A stretch of 64,000 nt of DNA from Ctena decussata (GCA_963989385.1 OZ022503.1:71088123-71152122); one strand, 5' to 3'; shown: positions 11,075-22,496, counted from the first letter of the stretch. Made by a program: numbers and translations. Notes: generated from the letters alone by a model not told the origin.

Positions 11075-11190
11075 CACACCGTACATTCGATCTTTAACAT
11101 TTTGGTAGAACGCGGTCGGGTACGGAAAATACAGATGTTTATCCAAGCGCGCGCTTTTTCGCGGGTAAGTCATTTTCTTAGTTTCTGGTG
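11075..11190 (+). repeat. left terminal inverted repeat of the 11.4-kb element
   Basis: Pairs with 22378-22491. Shared blocks include 'cattttggtagaa', 'cggtcgggtacggaaaata' and 'tttcgcgggt'. Confidence 0.9.
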
Positions 11191-12349
11191 AGCTGGCTGG
11201 ATTGTTTCTTCAATTTTCATAGCGAGAGGACATATTTTGTCACTTTCTCTGAAACGGTGCAAATAGATGGAAATAATTCAGGACCATTATCTTTTTATTC
11301 GGTTGCTAGGTGACGCTAAATATACGGGAAATGGCAGTCGGTATATTTTGATTTGGTAAGGAATATAACGGACGGCGATTACGGAAGATACGGTCGTTTT
11401 TATTCATTTTTATGGTACGGGTCTATCACAGACGGCACTAAGTACAGCATTCTAATTGCAAATTCATATGTTATGCCACTTTTATTCCTAATTTTATATC
11501 TATACTAAATTGTTCATACATTTGTCGTTGTTAGGATTGTATTGAGAATTTTTATGCTTCCATTGCAAAAGATTTACTCCAGATGAAAACGACAGAGGTG
11601 TGGTGTTTCCCTTGGAAGTGTATACCCATCCACCTGAAGCTCCGCTTGCCGAACTATTAGCGAGCAGTCGCTTGCAGGCGCAAAGGAGCTTTGAAAGAGT
11701 GGGAGCTCTATTGTAGAAGATTGGTAAGGCATATTTTTACCTGTAAGATACATTACTTTCAATGAAATTTCTTTCATAACGACACCAAACGGAAGTTAGA
11801 ATTAGACTGGTTCGAATAGAAATAGACGAAAAACTTATGTACAGCGTACAGTCGTTCTGTCGCTACGTTACGTAATGACGTCAAACGTTCCGTTTGAGAA
11901 AAACAAGATAGCGTCAACGTTAACTGCTTCAATTCGAGGAGGCTGAACGTTGGATGAAATAATTTAAAGGAAATAAAGCCCCGTAGAGAAGGAACTGAAA
12001 AAGTATAGCCCGTTTTTCGAGGGGATAGATTACTAGGGGTAAATCTGTTTTCTGACAGTTTCTCATCAGTTTGTAGACGGAGTTCGCAGCTGTGGAGTTG
12101 CAAAGCTTTTAATACAAATTTAATACTACAAAAAAAAAAAGATAAAGAGCGATGTGCTCGCCCTAAGGCAGTGCCCATTTTCATATTATGCTCTGGAGAA
12201 CGTGTGCATGCTGTTACTTCAGGCGCAGTTCCTTTCTGCTACTTGACAACGGCATAATATGTTCTGCACGAAGTGAGCGGATATCGCACAACAATCTTCA
12301 TTTTTCTTCTTTTAACTTGTATGCAAACAGCGTAAGACTCAAAAAAACG

Positions 12350-12460
12350 TTGTGACGACGTCGATGCAACGTTATGACATCGCAACAACCTTGTATAGAT
12401 GTCAGTGAAACGTCGTAACTTTGGGTCGACATTGTTACAACGTTGTTTCGACGCAGTATG
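12350..12460. repeat. ACGT-palindrome module (CAACGTTG/ACGTCG)
   Basis: Closely spaced aacgttgtgacgacgtcg, caacgttatgac, aacgtcgtaac and caacgttgtttcgacg motifs. Related modules are at 12735-12830, 18405-18460 and 19645-19720. Confidence 0.7.
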
Positions 12461-12734
12461 CCAGTATAAATTGTCGCATTATTTCTGATGATTAACCGGT
12501 TTACTAGGCATTTCTAATCTCCCAAGTATGCGTAACAACTCACGCGCATGCTACTTTACCGATCTATTATTTGTGCACTGCTCGGTTTTGACATTAAATG
12601 GCAAGCATCAAACATCTCCGCACTTTCTTCAAAAGGTTAAAGTACTATCTCATACACAGAGTCCACTCATCAGGTTGGATGTCTTCGATGTTTTGCATGT
12701 ACCCAGTTCAGGACATTTACCAACCAAAGCATGG

Positions 12735-12835
12735 AGCATACAACGTTGAAATCAACATAGAATCAACGTTGATTCAACGGAATGACATTGGGTCAACGAT
12801 GTTTCAATGTGGAGTGAATGCTGTGTGACTGCTGG
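12735..12835. repeat. CAACGTTGA module ending in 'gctgggta'
   Basis: Contains 'caacgttgaaatcaacatag' and 'aatcaacgttgattcaacgg', and ends 'ctgctgggtaa'. The copy at 19645-19745 is close. Confidence 0.7.
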
Positions 12836-13105
12836 GTAAGGTTTCTAAGAGGAGTTGTTACATGGCGTTGCTCATCTACTGTCAATTCAAGGCAATGGGC
12901 AGAAATACGTCACCGTGTGACGTCATCCTGCATGTTTTGGTTACAGCCATTTCGATTTCGAGTCACTTCGATGGTAAGGTTTTATTGATTTCTCTGTGTA
13001 ATACTTGTTAAAAAGTTTTTGTGCATTATGAGCTGTACATGTATTTCAGTAACCCATTCATATTATAAAATTGCAAACTCTTCGACACTCACAAGTAGGC
13101 TAATG

Positions 13106-14045
13106 CATGACATCCTCACTGGTTGGGAGCGTACAGTACATGTGCACCGTTGTCCGATGTGTATAGTGGGCAAATCTTTGTCCGTTGTTAAGACCTTCAG
13201 GGTGTGTTTGTTTGAAATGTGTTTTCTTTTATTGTTTGGATGTAAACCACTTGGTAAGAGTGTTTTCTCTATTTATGTTTTCCATTATGGTCATCTTTGG
13301 AGATGGCTAGATGTTGCTTTCTTTGCTCTAAATTCGTATTTTCATCTGCAAATCACTGGTGTTTGTAATCAGATCACGTCACGTGTAACCAGAAAATCGG
13401 CCGAGTTAGCGTTTTAATTCGAAAAAAATGTTAGTTAGTCCCTTTTTAAGATAGATTAATGATCTTTTAAGAGATTTACCCATGATAAGTATCCTTTAAG
13501 TACGGGACGAATCCACAAGACAAGCAAAGAGTAGCATTCCCAAATTTTTCTGACTGTATGGGATGTCTCACTGACAATCGGTTTTACGACCCACGATACA
13601 GAATAGTGTTTGACCCCTCTTTTGTTTTCTTTGAAAATAATTGCCCTTACCTAGCATGATATCTAACAAGATTAATTAATCCTGAACCTAAATACACCAT
13701 AAAATATTTCTAAAGAAAACACGGTTGTTTCATATACAATTGATGGCCAATTTTGAAGAAATGGTACCGGCGCAGATTTCGAAATCGAACGTAGAGTAGT
13801 GATTTTCTCAAATTAAATGTGAAAATAAAGCATATCATAACAATTTACAGAAAATTAAGGTGACATGTCGAAAAGATCTGTATTAAGGCTTGTCGAGCAA
13901 GCTGTTCTACCTACACTCAATGATTTTAAAACACAAAAATAAACAATTTTGAAACTTACCCGGCATATTGGGACAAAGATGCGTCCACTATACAGATCGG
14001 GACAACCGGTCACTTGTACTGTACGCTCCCACCCAGTGATCATAG
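13106..14045. repeat. inverted repeat pair, arms about 75 bp
   Basis: 'tgggagcgtacagta' with 'tatagtgg' and 'atctttgtcc' at 13128-13185 recurs inverted at about 13979-14042. The intervening 800 bp shows no gene. Confidence 0.65.
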
Positions 14046-14170
14046 AGTGTGATCTTTCATAGGGGCAATTGCAATCGGACATCCTCGCCAATATCTTCGA
14101 TATTGCGGATACGGAATTGGCCGAAGTGTTACGATTGGGTCAATTGTTGTCAAAGTAAACATGAGAACCA

Positions 14171-14333
14171 CAGGGGCTTGGTCATATGCTTTGTTTCTTC
14201 GAGCCCAATGAAAAATAAGAATCCGCTTGTACAGGGTGGTGTATATGATAATGAAGGACTTCATGTACAAACGGATCGTTTGTCATTGGGATCGAAGAAA
14301 CAAACCATATGACCCGAGTCCCTGTGATAAGAA
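14171..14333. mobile_element. small foldback element, ends CACAGGG
   Basis: Arms 14171-14234 and 14264-14333 are imperfect inverted repeats containing 'gtcatatg(c/g)tttgtttcttcga'. No clear target duplication. Confidence 0.65.
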
Positions 14334-14519
14334 CAGGCAATGATCAGGAATTAATAGGCTACAATCAAATCCCATATCCTGCCCTCAAAACCTGACAAAA
14401 TTTGCTCGATAACAAGTTTTTTTATTGTTAGATTATGAAAACTTGTTACAGCTAATGCGCGATTTAGCTTTGTATGAAACTGAACCTTTTACAGGAAAAA
14501 GGTAAAAGGTTTCCCATAG

Positions 14520-14766
14520 CCATAAAAGCCGTAGGGGCAACGGGGGTTAGAGACCCACTGTATCTTGGGCATAGCTGATGAAAGGCGGAGCCCATCTCTC
14601 TCCTATCGTTGCCTTACTCTTCCCTGATTCGAAAAAAAGTACCCATATTTACTGCTGGGTTGACATGCAGAGAGTTTTCCAGTCGTCGGATGGCGACGTT
14701 GAGCTGCGAAATCACGACCTTCCGGTGACCCGAAACACTCTAACCACTCGACTACGGCGCCTCCCT
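14520..14766 (-). mobile_element. tRNA-derived SINE
   Basis: On the minus strand the head reads GGCGCCGTAGTCGAGTGGTT AGAGTG, a good tRNA A-box, followed by a B-box-like region near 14700. No intact cloverleaf, so not a functional tRNA gene. Confidence 0.6.
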
Positions 14767-14894
14767 TTATAGGAAAAGGGAAAAAACAATCATATCAAAC
14801 TATCAACCAAAAACGGCTGCCTCGTTGGTCAAGAAAAAAATGGCGTCGTGGCCAGGTGTTACATTTTTCTTAATTATTCTTAATTATAAGATCG

Positions 14895-15025
14895 GGTTCC
14901 AGTGAGCACATGACGTCGAAATGACGTCGTACTGTCAAAATGACGTCGTGCCGACGTCAATGTGAAATCATAACGTCGCATCGATGTCTGGCCGACGTCA
15001 TTACGACGTCATGTGCCTGCAGGGT
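14895..15025. repeat. GACGTC-array MITE with 'GCACATGACGTC' ends
   Basis: About 110 bp consisting almost entirely of TGACGTCG/GACGTCA motifs, opening 'gcacatgacgtc' and closing 'gacgtcatgtgcctgcaggg'. Related copies at 19855-19965 and 20555-20670. Confidence 0.7.
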
Positions 15026-16395
15026 TACAGTATAAATAACGTACGGTAATAGTAAATTATTCAGGCATCCTTTCATTCACTCAGGCACTTAAATGAATTT
15101 GTTGTTTCCATGTGGGAATTGAATTGCGCCTTCAGTCGTAAGTTCGAGCATGTACGGGGAATAAAAAACATCAGCGGACAAATTTATCATACTTTCACTT
15201 TCGTATTCGATGGATGATTTCCGATTCAAGGGACTTTCAAACAATATTTCTGTCATACCCAGGAAGATTGAAGAATCCGGGAGCGCTATTACTTGCCCAA
15301 ACGCTAGTCACTGCTTTTTAAAAGTGAAAATATTACTTCATATGTCCATACTGGCTCACATCGGGAACGACCCTTGTAAAAAAATCTGTCTTTATGTAAA
15401 TAGGTACACTTTCGGAGTTTCCGGGGAAGCAACACCGACATTTTCCATTTTATATCCCTTTCCATCTTTGAAAGAGCTGATCCCATTTTCGAAGGCTTTA
15501 TCCTCCAGTGAATCAAACAGGAAGTCTTAAAAATTGTTTCCCTTGTAAAATGGCGGAAAACCTGTATCCAATTACCTTAGATTCCACATGTGAACAAGCT
15601 GGTTTGTATGTCACATACAACTTCAAACTCAGAAGTGCCGTTAAATTTACGAGGCTCAAAATCTAAATAAAACAGATATTCGGTCTACCAAGTATTTTGT
15701 CACCAGAGACATATCAGCCGGCGCATCCGTGTCTAACCAGCTTCCACAGCGACTGCTGAAATCACTCCGCAATTTGAGAACATTGTTTGTTTATCGGGCA
15801 TGTGTGTCCGTCGAGGACTCAGATCAGTCTGGGTATCCACATGCTCAGCTGAGCTGAGCAACAAAAAAAGTTTTATAACCATGGGGCCTGGTTGAATCTT
15901 AAAGACTGTAACCGACTTGAAAGACTTAGAGCTGTTGCTCTAGCTTAAACCTATCTGCTCACCTGCTTATCTATAATACTAAATAAACGAAGTAACGCAT
16001 AAACTGCAAAATTGAAGGCATTTTCAAGCGTAATTTCTATACTGGTTCTTTCGCATATTGCTATCATTGATAATTTCGGTTAGCATGGTTAGCGTGTGTT
16101 TTAGTTTCAAGTAGATTTAAAGAATTTGGGAATTAAATTCGTCTTTCATTTTAAATTCTCCCAAGTATTTTTCTAGAAACTTCGATGTCAACAATGGGTG
16201 CGTTCGAGTGAAATTATCGTGTACTCGAATACACGTTTTAAATTAATCCGGTCGTTTTGGTTCTGCGTCGTTATATCGGCGCTCTGCTTAGCAAGTCCAA
16301 ATTTAGCAGGTTCTAATGCAAAAATCCGACCCATGAACGTACGTCATTCCCCATAAATAACGATTTATTTTTGTATTTTTGCTCATATGTCTAAA
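15026..16395. other. no gene seen inside the 11.4-kb element
   Basis: The frame at 15210-15530 (106 residues) has no recognisable motif, and its antisense strand is equally open. Nothing else stands out. Confidence 0.4.
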
Positions 16396-16399
16396 CGGA

Positions 16400-16612
16400 T
16401 GAAGAACTAAATGGTCATAGTCCCGACGGCCCTGGCTCGAAACGACCCATTTTCTTCCAGAACGATAGTCAATACGAGTAGCCAATCGAACTCGCCCATT
16501 GAAGAACATGGTCTTTCGAAAAGTTGGACGGACACACGGCGCCAAGTGTGTGCGGCTATGGTTACGTACCGCTGAGCCACTTGGGGAACGTCGTTAGGAG
16601 AATTCAAACTGA
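16400..16612 (-). mobile_element. SINE, 'GTTCCCCAAGTGGCTCAGCG' head
   Basis: The minus strand opens with gttccccaagtggctcagcg, a tRNA-like A-box. A plus-strand partner with the same head is at 21462-21570 and shares 'ggcgccg(a/t)gtgtccgtc'. Confidence 0.6.
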
Positions 16613-16901
16613 ACTGAACTTTCGACAAGACAAAAATTAAAAATGTCTAAGGTTAACAGTTAACACACATGCGCCAGGTAAGAAAAGGCATTTTTTTCCA
16701 GCGAAGCAGACAAATCAATTTCAATGATTCAACGAAGCTAAATAAGCCTTTAGTCTTCAGAGGGCTTGAATATTTTCCCCCAAAACGTTCCAGGACCCAA
16801 TTTTTCCAGAAAAAAAAATACACAGGACAGGTCACATAACCAAGATGGCAAACATTTATTATGGTAAAAAATTTCAAAAATCTTCTCCCCCAGAACCACG
16901 C

Positions 16902-17175
16902 CGGGCCGCGTAGCGCAATCGGTAGGGCACCTGACTCATAAGTCAGAGGTCCTGGGTTCGAAATCCGGTCTGGCCACATACTTTTGTTTCTCCTTCCGCT
17001 GATTCAAGAAGGGCAGTTGTCAGTTACTGGCGAAAGTATGTGCACTTAGTATATACTGGTTAACCGCTTAGGAGGTCTAAGCCTGCCCAGGAATAGTGTG
17101 GTTAGGTCAACTGACCGTCCTGACATGACCTTAGCTGTTTACCGTGGACGTTAAGCATCAAATCAACCAATTCTT
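16902..17175 (+). mobile_element. tRNA-derived SINE with tRNA-Met(CAT)-like head
   Basis: The head has an A-box (TAGCGCAATCGGTAGGGC), an anticodon-like arm TGACTCATAAGTCA and a B-box (GGGTTCGAAATCC). The acceptor stem is mismatched by eye, and about 195 bp of SINE body follows, ending 'gacgttaagcatcaaatcaa', a tail common in mollusc SINEs. I call it a SINE rather than a tRNA gene. Confidence 0.75.
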
Positions 17176-17600
17176 CCCCAGAACCACAAATCCTATGATC
17201 TTGAAACTTAGCATGTCGCATCAAGGACTCAAAAGCTCAACAAAATTTATATAAATGATGACCCTGGGATGATCTGTTTTACGGCAAGGTCAACTTTTGA
17301 GTCACTTAGGTTTTTCTATAGGAAAAAGTGAAAAAAGTTTTTTTTTAGAAACAATGCAGTCTGCTACCTGAAAGTTTGTAGATGCAGACAACTAATTAGG
17401 TAAATGAAGTTTTAGTGAGTATTCATGGTAAAGGTCATATCTTCACCTGGGCCTAAGGCCATTTACATTGAAAAATTAAAACTCGCTTTTTTATATAAAC
17501 TTGACCATCATGAAATATTTCCGCGCTTGCGCGGGCTCTTTTCTAGTATTATCAACGTTTCCCGCCGTTTTACAGGGGTTTTATATTTTTTGAGAATTTT
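17176..17600. other. no gene seen
   Basis: The frame at 17425-17775 overlaps the start of copy B and has no known motif. Confidence 0.4.
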
Positions 17601-17928
17601 ATGCTCCCCAGAGAAAGAAATCCTTCCAAAAGATTTACTCCAAATGAAAAGTACAGAGGTGTTTCCCTTGGAAGTGTATACCCATTCACCTGAAGCTCTA
17701 CTTGCCGAACTATTATGCTCTGAATGGAGAATGTGCATGCTGTTACGTCATGCGCAATTCTCTTTTGCTACTTGACAACGGTATAATATGTTCTGCATGA
17801 AAAGATCGAATATTGCACAACAATCTTCTTTTTTCTTCTTTTAACACAGCATGCATACAGCTTCTAAAAAACCTTCTGACGACGTCAATGCAACGTTATG
17901 ACATCGCAACAACCTTGTATAGATAATA

Positions 17929-18405
17929 ATACTGGCAGGCTACCAGTGGTGGCCGTTTTTTATTACACCTTTTTATCTTGTAACCGACATATTGTGTTAC
18001 TAGGCACACGCTACGTATTACAACGAAAACATACATAAATAATTGTTACACGTGTGCTGTAATTTACAAGAATTTAGATGCTTTGGTTGCAGGTTATTCC
18101 TTTTTCCTGATAAACGAACATTAATCAGTAATTTGTACATGTTTATTTCTGTATTTATTTATGTACGTGTTAAGTGTTGTAGTTCCCCGGAAAGGCAATG
18201 ATGTTGATACGAAGGAAGCCTGGTGACATTGTTTACCTTTTGCCTCCCAGGCAGAGAATTTTACCCAGCTTCTTCCCGGGCGTTTGTTTTGTTACCTTGT
18301 ACAAAATGGCCGAATCTGAGACATAACAAATGCGTTACTGCGAGTGCAGAACGCAAATGGCCACCACTGGTACGCGGCCACCACTGGTCGAACGCCAGTA
18401 TAGCG
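17929..18405. mobile_element. TIR element in copy B
   Basis: ATACTGGC and ACCAGTGGTGGCCG at the left (17929-17960) are matched inverted at the right (18363-18405). Copy A lacks this block, marking it as a later insertion. Confidence 0.7.
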
Positions 18406-18869
18406 TCATAACCTTGCATCCAGGTCGTTATGTACAACGTTGTTTTGACGTTGTGTGTCAGAATGGAATGTCTCATTATTTGTGATGACCAATAGGCTAG
18501 GCATTTTCAATCTTACAAGTATGCATAACAACTCACGCACATACTACTTTACCGATTTTTCATGTGAACAGCTCGGTTTTGACACTGAATGGCAAGCCTC
18601 TAATATCTTCGCATCGTCTTCTAAAAGGTAAAAGGACGATATGATCATGTGATTCATACACAGACGATCTGAGCAAAGCCTAAACAATCTGATTATGTCC
18701 ACATGATGATCTGGATATGCATAACTCGGAGTTCCTTTCATGTGAAATCACATATACGACAACTCGGTATAACTAAAATACAGATGATGCTTAAGCTGAT
18801 ATGAACATGAGCTGGTCTAGTCTAGAATCTATCCCATAACCTTGCAAGGCCGTTGGTGCACCACAGATG

Positions 18870-19075
18870 ACTTTACAACAATCCCTTTCCACCTAGTCTC
18901 GTCTTCAGCTGCCCTAGCTGAGCTAGCAAAGTCCATTTCTTAATATTGTCTTCCCATCTCCTTCTTTTTCCTTTCACTGTGCCCTGTAGAATTGTATTTG
19001 CTAAGCCAGAGGACCTTGAGTTGCGACCAAACCACCTCAGTTTTCGTTTCTTGACATGAGTGTTTACGTTTAATA
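18870..19075 (-). pseudogene. LINE 3' end fragment (reverse transcriptase C-terminus)
   Basis: The minus strand encodes KKRKLRWFGRNSRSSGLANT and ILQGTVKGKRRR..WEDNIK, the well-known C-terminal tail of non-LTR retrotransposon reverse transcriptases. The same LINE group is present, more decayed, at 48960-49860. Only about 60 residues remain. Confidence 0.75.
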
Positions 19076-19854
19076 GCAAACCTTTTGATTTAAAATTGCA
19101 ATCCATCCATCTATCCATCCGTCCGTCCGTCCGTCCATGTTTACATCAAGTCAGAAAAAAGCTGAGAGTGCCAAGACCAGTCTGCAGTAACCAAACACAC
19201 ACGGTTTTTAAATTTAGTCGTATATGTCAGAACAATACTATATTCTTGCTGAACATGAAGCTATACATGTATACCTAACTGCACTTTTGGGTGTGGAGTC
19301 AGACCTGTCTGCACAACCGCTCATGTCTGGAAGTCACTGTTCGTTTGACACACCGGGGAGCAGTAAAGACTTCACCAAGATCGCCCAGCTGCACTGGCAG
19401 GTAATTTTTCCTACTTGAAGTACTATTATCGCAAAAGAAAAAAAGTATGCCCCTCTAGCCCAGACCAGCCTGCTCAATTATGGTCTTCAGCATTCAAGAC
19501 TTCAGGATGGCCCACAGAACAGTTCCCGATCAGTTCGTGGTCAGAGTGCATTAGAGTCCACTCATCAGATTGAACGTCTTCGGTGTTTTGCATATAGCCA
19601 GTTAAGGTTATTTACAACCATTTACCAACCAATGCACTGGGCACACAACGTTGAATCAACATAGAATCAACGTTGATTTGACGGAATGACATTGACTCAA
19701 CGATGATTAATTTTGAGTGAATGATGCTGTGTGCCTGCTGGGTAAGTTTTCTAACAGGAGTTGGTTTTTGTAATTTTGAGGAAAATAGAATATTCATTCA
19801 TTCATAATTATCTCAAACTTATTAGTTTAAATGATTCAGTTGATTAGTATATCA

Positions 19855-19965
19855 CCCAGCAGGCCTAAAACGCCGAAAGGCGCCTACAGACGTGGGTGCG
19901 ACGTTATTACGTTGTATCGACGTCAGCTTGACGTAGGTAAGACGGCATGTGCCTGCCTGCTGGAC
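19855..19965. repeat. GACGTC-array MITE, CCCAGCAGG end
   Basis: Begins cacccagcaggc and ends 'atgtgcctgcctgctgg', with several acgt-centred palindromes inside. Confidence 0.65.
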
Positions 19966-20083
19966 ACGTGAAAATAGAAGAAAAGACTAAGCACGACGTA
20001 AATTCCTGGCACTATGAGCGTTAGCTTCATTTGTTGCACTAAACGCCTATATTCGGTCTCGACACAAAAATAAAATATGCAAT

Positions 20084-20505
20084 GTTAATTTTCATCTGCC
20101 ATCATCTCAGTGCGCTCGCACTAAGTCTTACAATAACCGTTGAAAGATCAAGAGATCGCCGAATCCACCTTGTAGTATGTGAAAGGTAACCTATCGAGTC
20201 GAGTACCTTTCACACCCCTGGTTAACTATGTATATACAAGGGCTGTTATGATACGAAAAAGAGCTGTTACGAAACGAAGAAGTCATAGTTACCAAACGAC
20301 CTGAAGATCGCGTCGTTTGGTAACTATGATTTTCACGTTTCGTAATGTTCAGCTCTTTTTCGTTTCGTAACATCCTTGAAAACAAAGTTAACCAGGTGTA
20401 TTTGAGGTGCTAGAAGGTGGAATTCTCTCAAATGTTATTATAAGACTATACAAATTTACAAATTTAGTACGTGCGCACTGAGATGACGGCAGATGAAAGT
20501 TGACA
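20084..20505. repeat. nested inverted repeats with a ~180-bp hairpin
   Basis: Outer arms (about 20084-20110 and 20470-20505) share 'cgcactgagatga(t/c)ggcagatgaaa' in inverted form. Inside, 20216-20398 is a foldback from 'cacccctggttaac' to 'gttaaccaggtg' whose inner arms share 'cgtttggtaactatga' and 'gaaaaagagct'. Confidence 0.8.
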
Positions 20506-20554
20506 TTGCAGCTCAAATCCAAGATAAAAGGCGATTGTTGGACTATACATAATC

Positions 20555-20672
20555 CTTCCCAGCGGGCTCAGGATGTCGAAATGACGTCGAACTGACGTAG
20601 ATGCGGCGTCAAAATGTCTCATCAAAGTAAATACGACGCCAGTTCGACGTTCTGTGCCTGCGGGATTAGTTC
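20555..20672. repeat. GACGTC-array MITE, CCCAGCGGG end
   Basis: Starts 'cccagcgggctcaggatgtc' and ends 'acgttctgtgcctgcggga'; interior made of gacgtcga motifs. Confidence 0.65.
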
Positions 20673-20694
20673 AACGCTCCTAAAGACGGAATAC

Positions 20695-20890
20695 CAACAA
20701 AGTGGTATGTGCCTCTAGCGTAGACTCAGATCAGCCATGGCATCTTCCCAGTCTGATCAGAGTCTTCGCTCTGCACTGAAAGGGCAGCTTAGGGTCTCGG
20801 CTAGCTCCGGGCGGACAGCGAACACTCTGATCAAACTGGGCCGATGAAATACCCTGCAACGTGCAAGGTCTACACTGGGTCTCGCTAAAG
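20695..20890. mobile_element. partial copy of the 'TGAGCCGCGACACGAG' MITE family
   Basis: Retains 'agactcagatcagcc', 'gtctgatcagagtcttcgct' and 'gggcagcttagggtct', the core of the complete copies at 33744, 36967 and 54904. Confidence 0.65.
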
Positions 20891-21461
20891 CTCTTCTTGA
20901 GTTTACAAAAATCCTAGCAATAATCAAGGAGACGTGGAGCGGACATGGAAGTTAAAGTGACAGACGGACGAACTACAACTAGACGGAGGGATATCGCCAC
21001 GACATAATACGACCCATCTTTCGAAGGGGTATAAAATGATCATTGCTGATACCAACCAGTGATGCGATACCTAAACGCATCATCAACAACAAATTTCTCT
21101 TGATATATACAGGAAAACTCTGCTATGATCATTTTTGCTAGCCAGGGGTACTAAGTCCACTTTGTTCCTTACAATTTGCCGACGACCTATTCGCTAATCA
21201 GATTGCCCACAGCGCCGCCCTTTGGCTGCAGCGAGTTGCTCCCCCGGTGTGTTAGTTTTAGATCAGAAGATCTGTTTCAAAACACAGTTTTTGCCAACTT
21301 CGCATGATTGTTCAAAAACACTGATGAACTGGTTAAGACCGTCTACTCCTGTTTGGTTGTTGATTGGTTGTTTTGGGTTTAACAGCTCTATCAAACCGTC
21401 CTGTTTAGTAACCGTTAATGGTATCCACGATGTTTTCTGTTCTGTTCTGTTTCAATTCTCG

Positions 21462-21570
21462 TAACGACGTTCCCCAAATGGCTCAGCGGTGCGTAACTAT
21501 AGTTGCACACATCTGGCGCCGAGTGTCCGTCTATCACGATATTTTCTATCGACAAAGCGCCTTGTATGCG
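21462..21570 (+). mobile_element. partial SINE, same family as 16400-16612
   Basis: Head 'gttccccaaatggctcagcg' followed by 'ggcgccgagtgtccgtc'. Confidence 0.55.
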
Positions 21571-21686
21571 GAAAATATTTTGTTACGGATAATTTGATTG
21601 GCTGTGATGGATGTTGTTCGCACCCAAGAAATGGCGCAGTGGGAAATTCTATTTACGAATTTGCCTTTGGCCAAGGGTACGTAAAG

Positions 21687-21832
21687 CCTCATTCACACGA
21701 TCAAAGTTTCTTTGTCACAGAAACTTTAACAAAGAAAGTTTAAATTGGCATATTTTTTCATTCACACGAGCACATTTTTCTATGACAAACCTACTTGGTC
21801 ACAGGAATTTTGCCCGTGTGAACGAGGCTTAT
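21687..21832. mobile_element. small MITE with 'AAGCCTCATTCACACGA' ends
   Basis: 'taaagcctcattcacacg' at the left is matched inverted by 'cgtgtgaacgaggctta' at the right, 146 bp in all. Confidence 0.7.
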
Positions 21833-22377
21833 TAAGGCATCCTTGGCTTGCAAAGATGTGCTATGACATAAAATAGTGCTTTATCAAATTCAAAATGTTG
21901 AAGAAGACAAGTACACTACAGAAATAGTAGCGAACTGTGCAACACCTGCGGCCAACACTGCAAAACGTTTTACTTCAATATGACTGCTATACCCCGTATC
22001 GAAATGTATTTCATCCGTCCGTTTTCTTCCGTAGAAAGCGACTGCCATGACCCGTATACGTGAAAATTCCATATGGTATGAAAGACGCCGCTTTTGCTCA
22101 AGTGTTATCAATCAACGTGATCTTACTTATGAATTTATATTTGCTTTAGATATCTGGCTACCAAAAAACATCAAAATATTTTTATAAATTATTTACTTCT
22201 AGGAGAAATTAAGATTACAAAGACAAAATTCGATGGCAAAATCCATCCTTTTCATATTCTTGTGAAATTTCTCGTCAGTAACGCAGATAAAAACGAGAAC
22301 GATGGCATGCAAATATATACATGATTACATACAAAAACGACAACTATCTATCTGCCACAAAATACATGCATAAAGTA
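21833..22377. other. no gene seen
   Basis: Inner flank of the right inverted repeat of the 11.4-kb element. Nothing recognised. Confidence 0.4.
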
Positions 22378-22491
22378 GAAGAAATAAAGAAAATAACTCA
22401 CCCGCGAAAAGGCACGTGCCTCGGTAAACATCTGTATTTTCCGTACCCGACCGGATTCTACCAAAATGTGAAAGGTCGAATGTACGGTGTG
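22378..22491 (-). repeat. right terminal inverted repeat of the 11.4-kb element
   Basis: Inverted match of 11075-11190. Read outward, both repeats are open in the same frame, but I take this as chance or ancestry rather than a gene. Confidence 0.9.
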
Positions 22492-22496
22492 AAAAT

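Larger units (their letters stand above)
11540..12860 (+). repeat. internal segmental copy A
   Basis: Shares 'ttcccttggaagtgtatacc', 'acttgacaacgg(c/t)ataatatg', 'atgacatcgcaacaaccttg' and 'agagtccactcatca' in the same order with copy B (17600-19770). Copy A has about 530 bp between 11661 and 12187 that copy B lacks; copy B has insertions that copy A lacks. Confidence 0.85.
17600..19770 (+). repeat. internal segmental copy B, with two insertions
   Basis: Colinear with copy A at 11540-12860. Insertions unique to B lie at about 17929-18405 (a TIR element) and about 18665-19550 (including a LINE end). Both copies contain the CAACGTTG modules. Confidence 0.85.
11075..22491. mobile_element. 11.4-kb DNA element with ~115-bp TIRs and 5-bp target duplication
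   Basis: CACACCGTACATTCGA starts at 11075 and its complement ends at 22491; the terminal repeats match over about 115 bp with scattered substitutions. AAAAT flanks both ends (11070-11074, 22492-22496), and deleting the insert plus one AAAAT rejoins the recombinase codons in frame, so the ends are secure. A 5-bp duplication and ends starting CAC fit the Transib/RAG-like group; a hAT variant cannot be excluded. I see no transposase, so it is nonautonomous or decayed. It carries SINEs, MITEs, a LINE end and two large direct copies. Confidence 0.85.

Noticed and set aside
14171..14333. RAG-type recombination signal (CACAGGG ends)
   Set aside because: The heptamer differs from CACAGTG, no nonamer spacing was found and the flanks show no 5-bp duplication.
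15210..15530. 106-residue frame inside the 11.4-kb element as a transposase
   Set aside because: No catalytic motif or similarity to RAG1, hAT or other transposases that I can see.
16902..16979. Possible tRNA-Met gene (A-box, B-box, CAT anticodon-like loop)
   Set aside because: The acceptor stem pairs badly, the anticodon loop is irregular and a SINE body with a typical tail follows directly.
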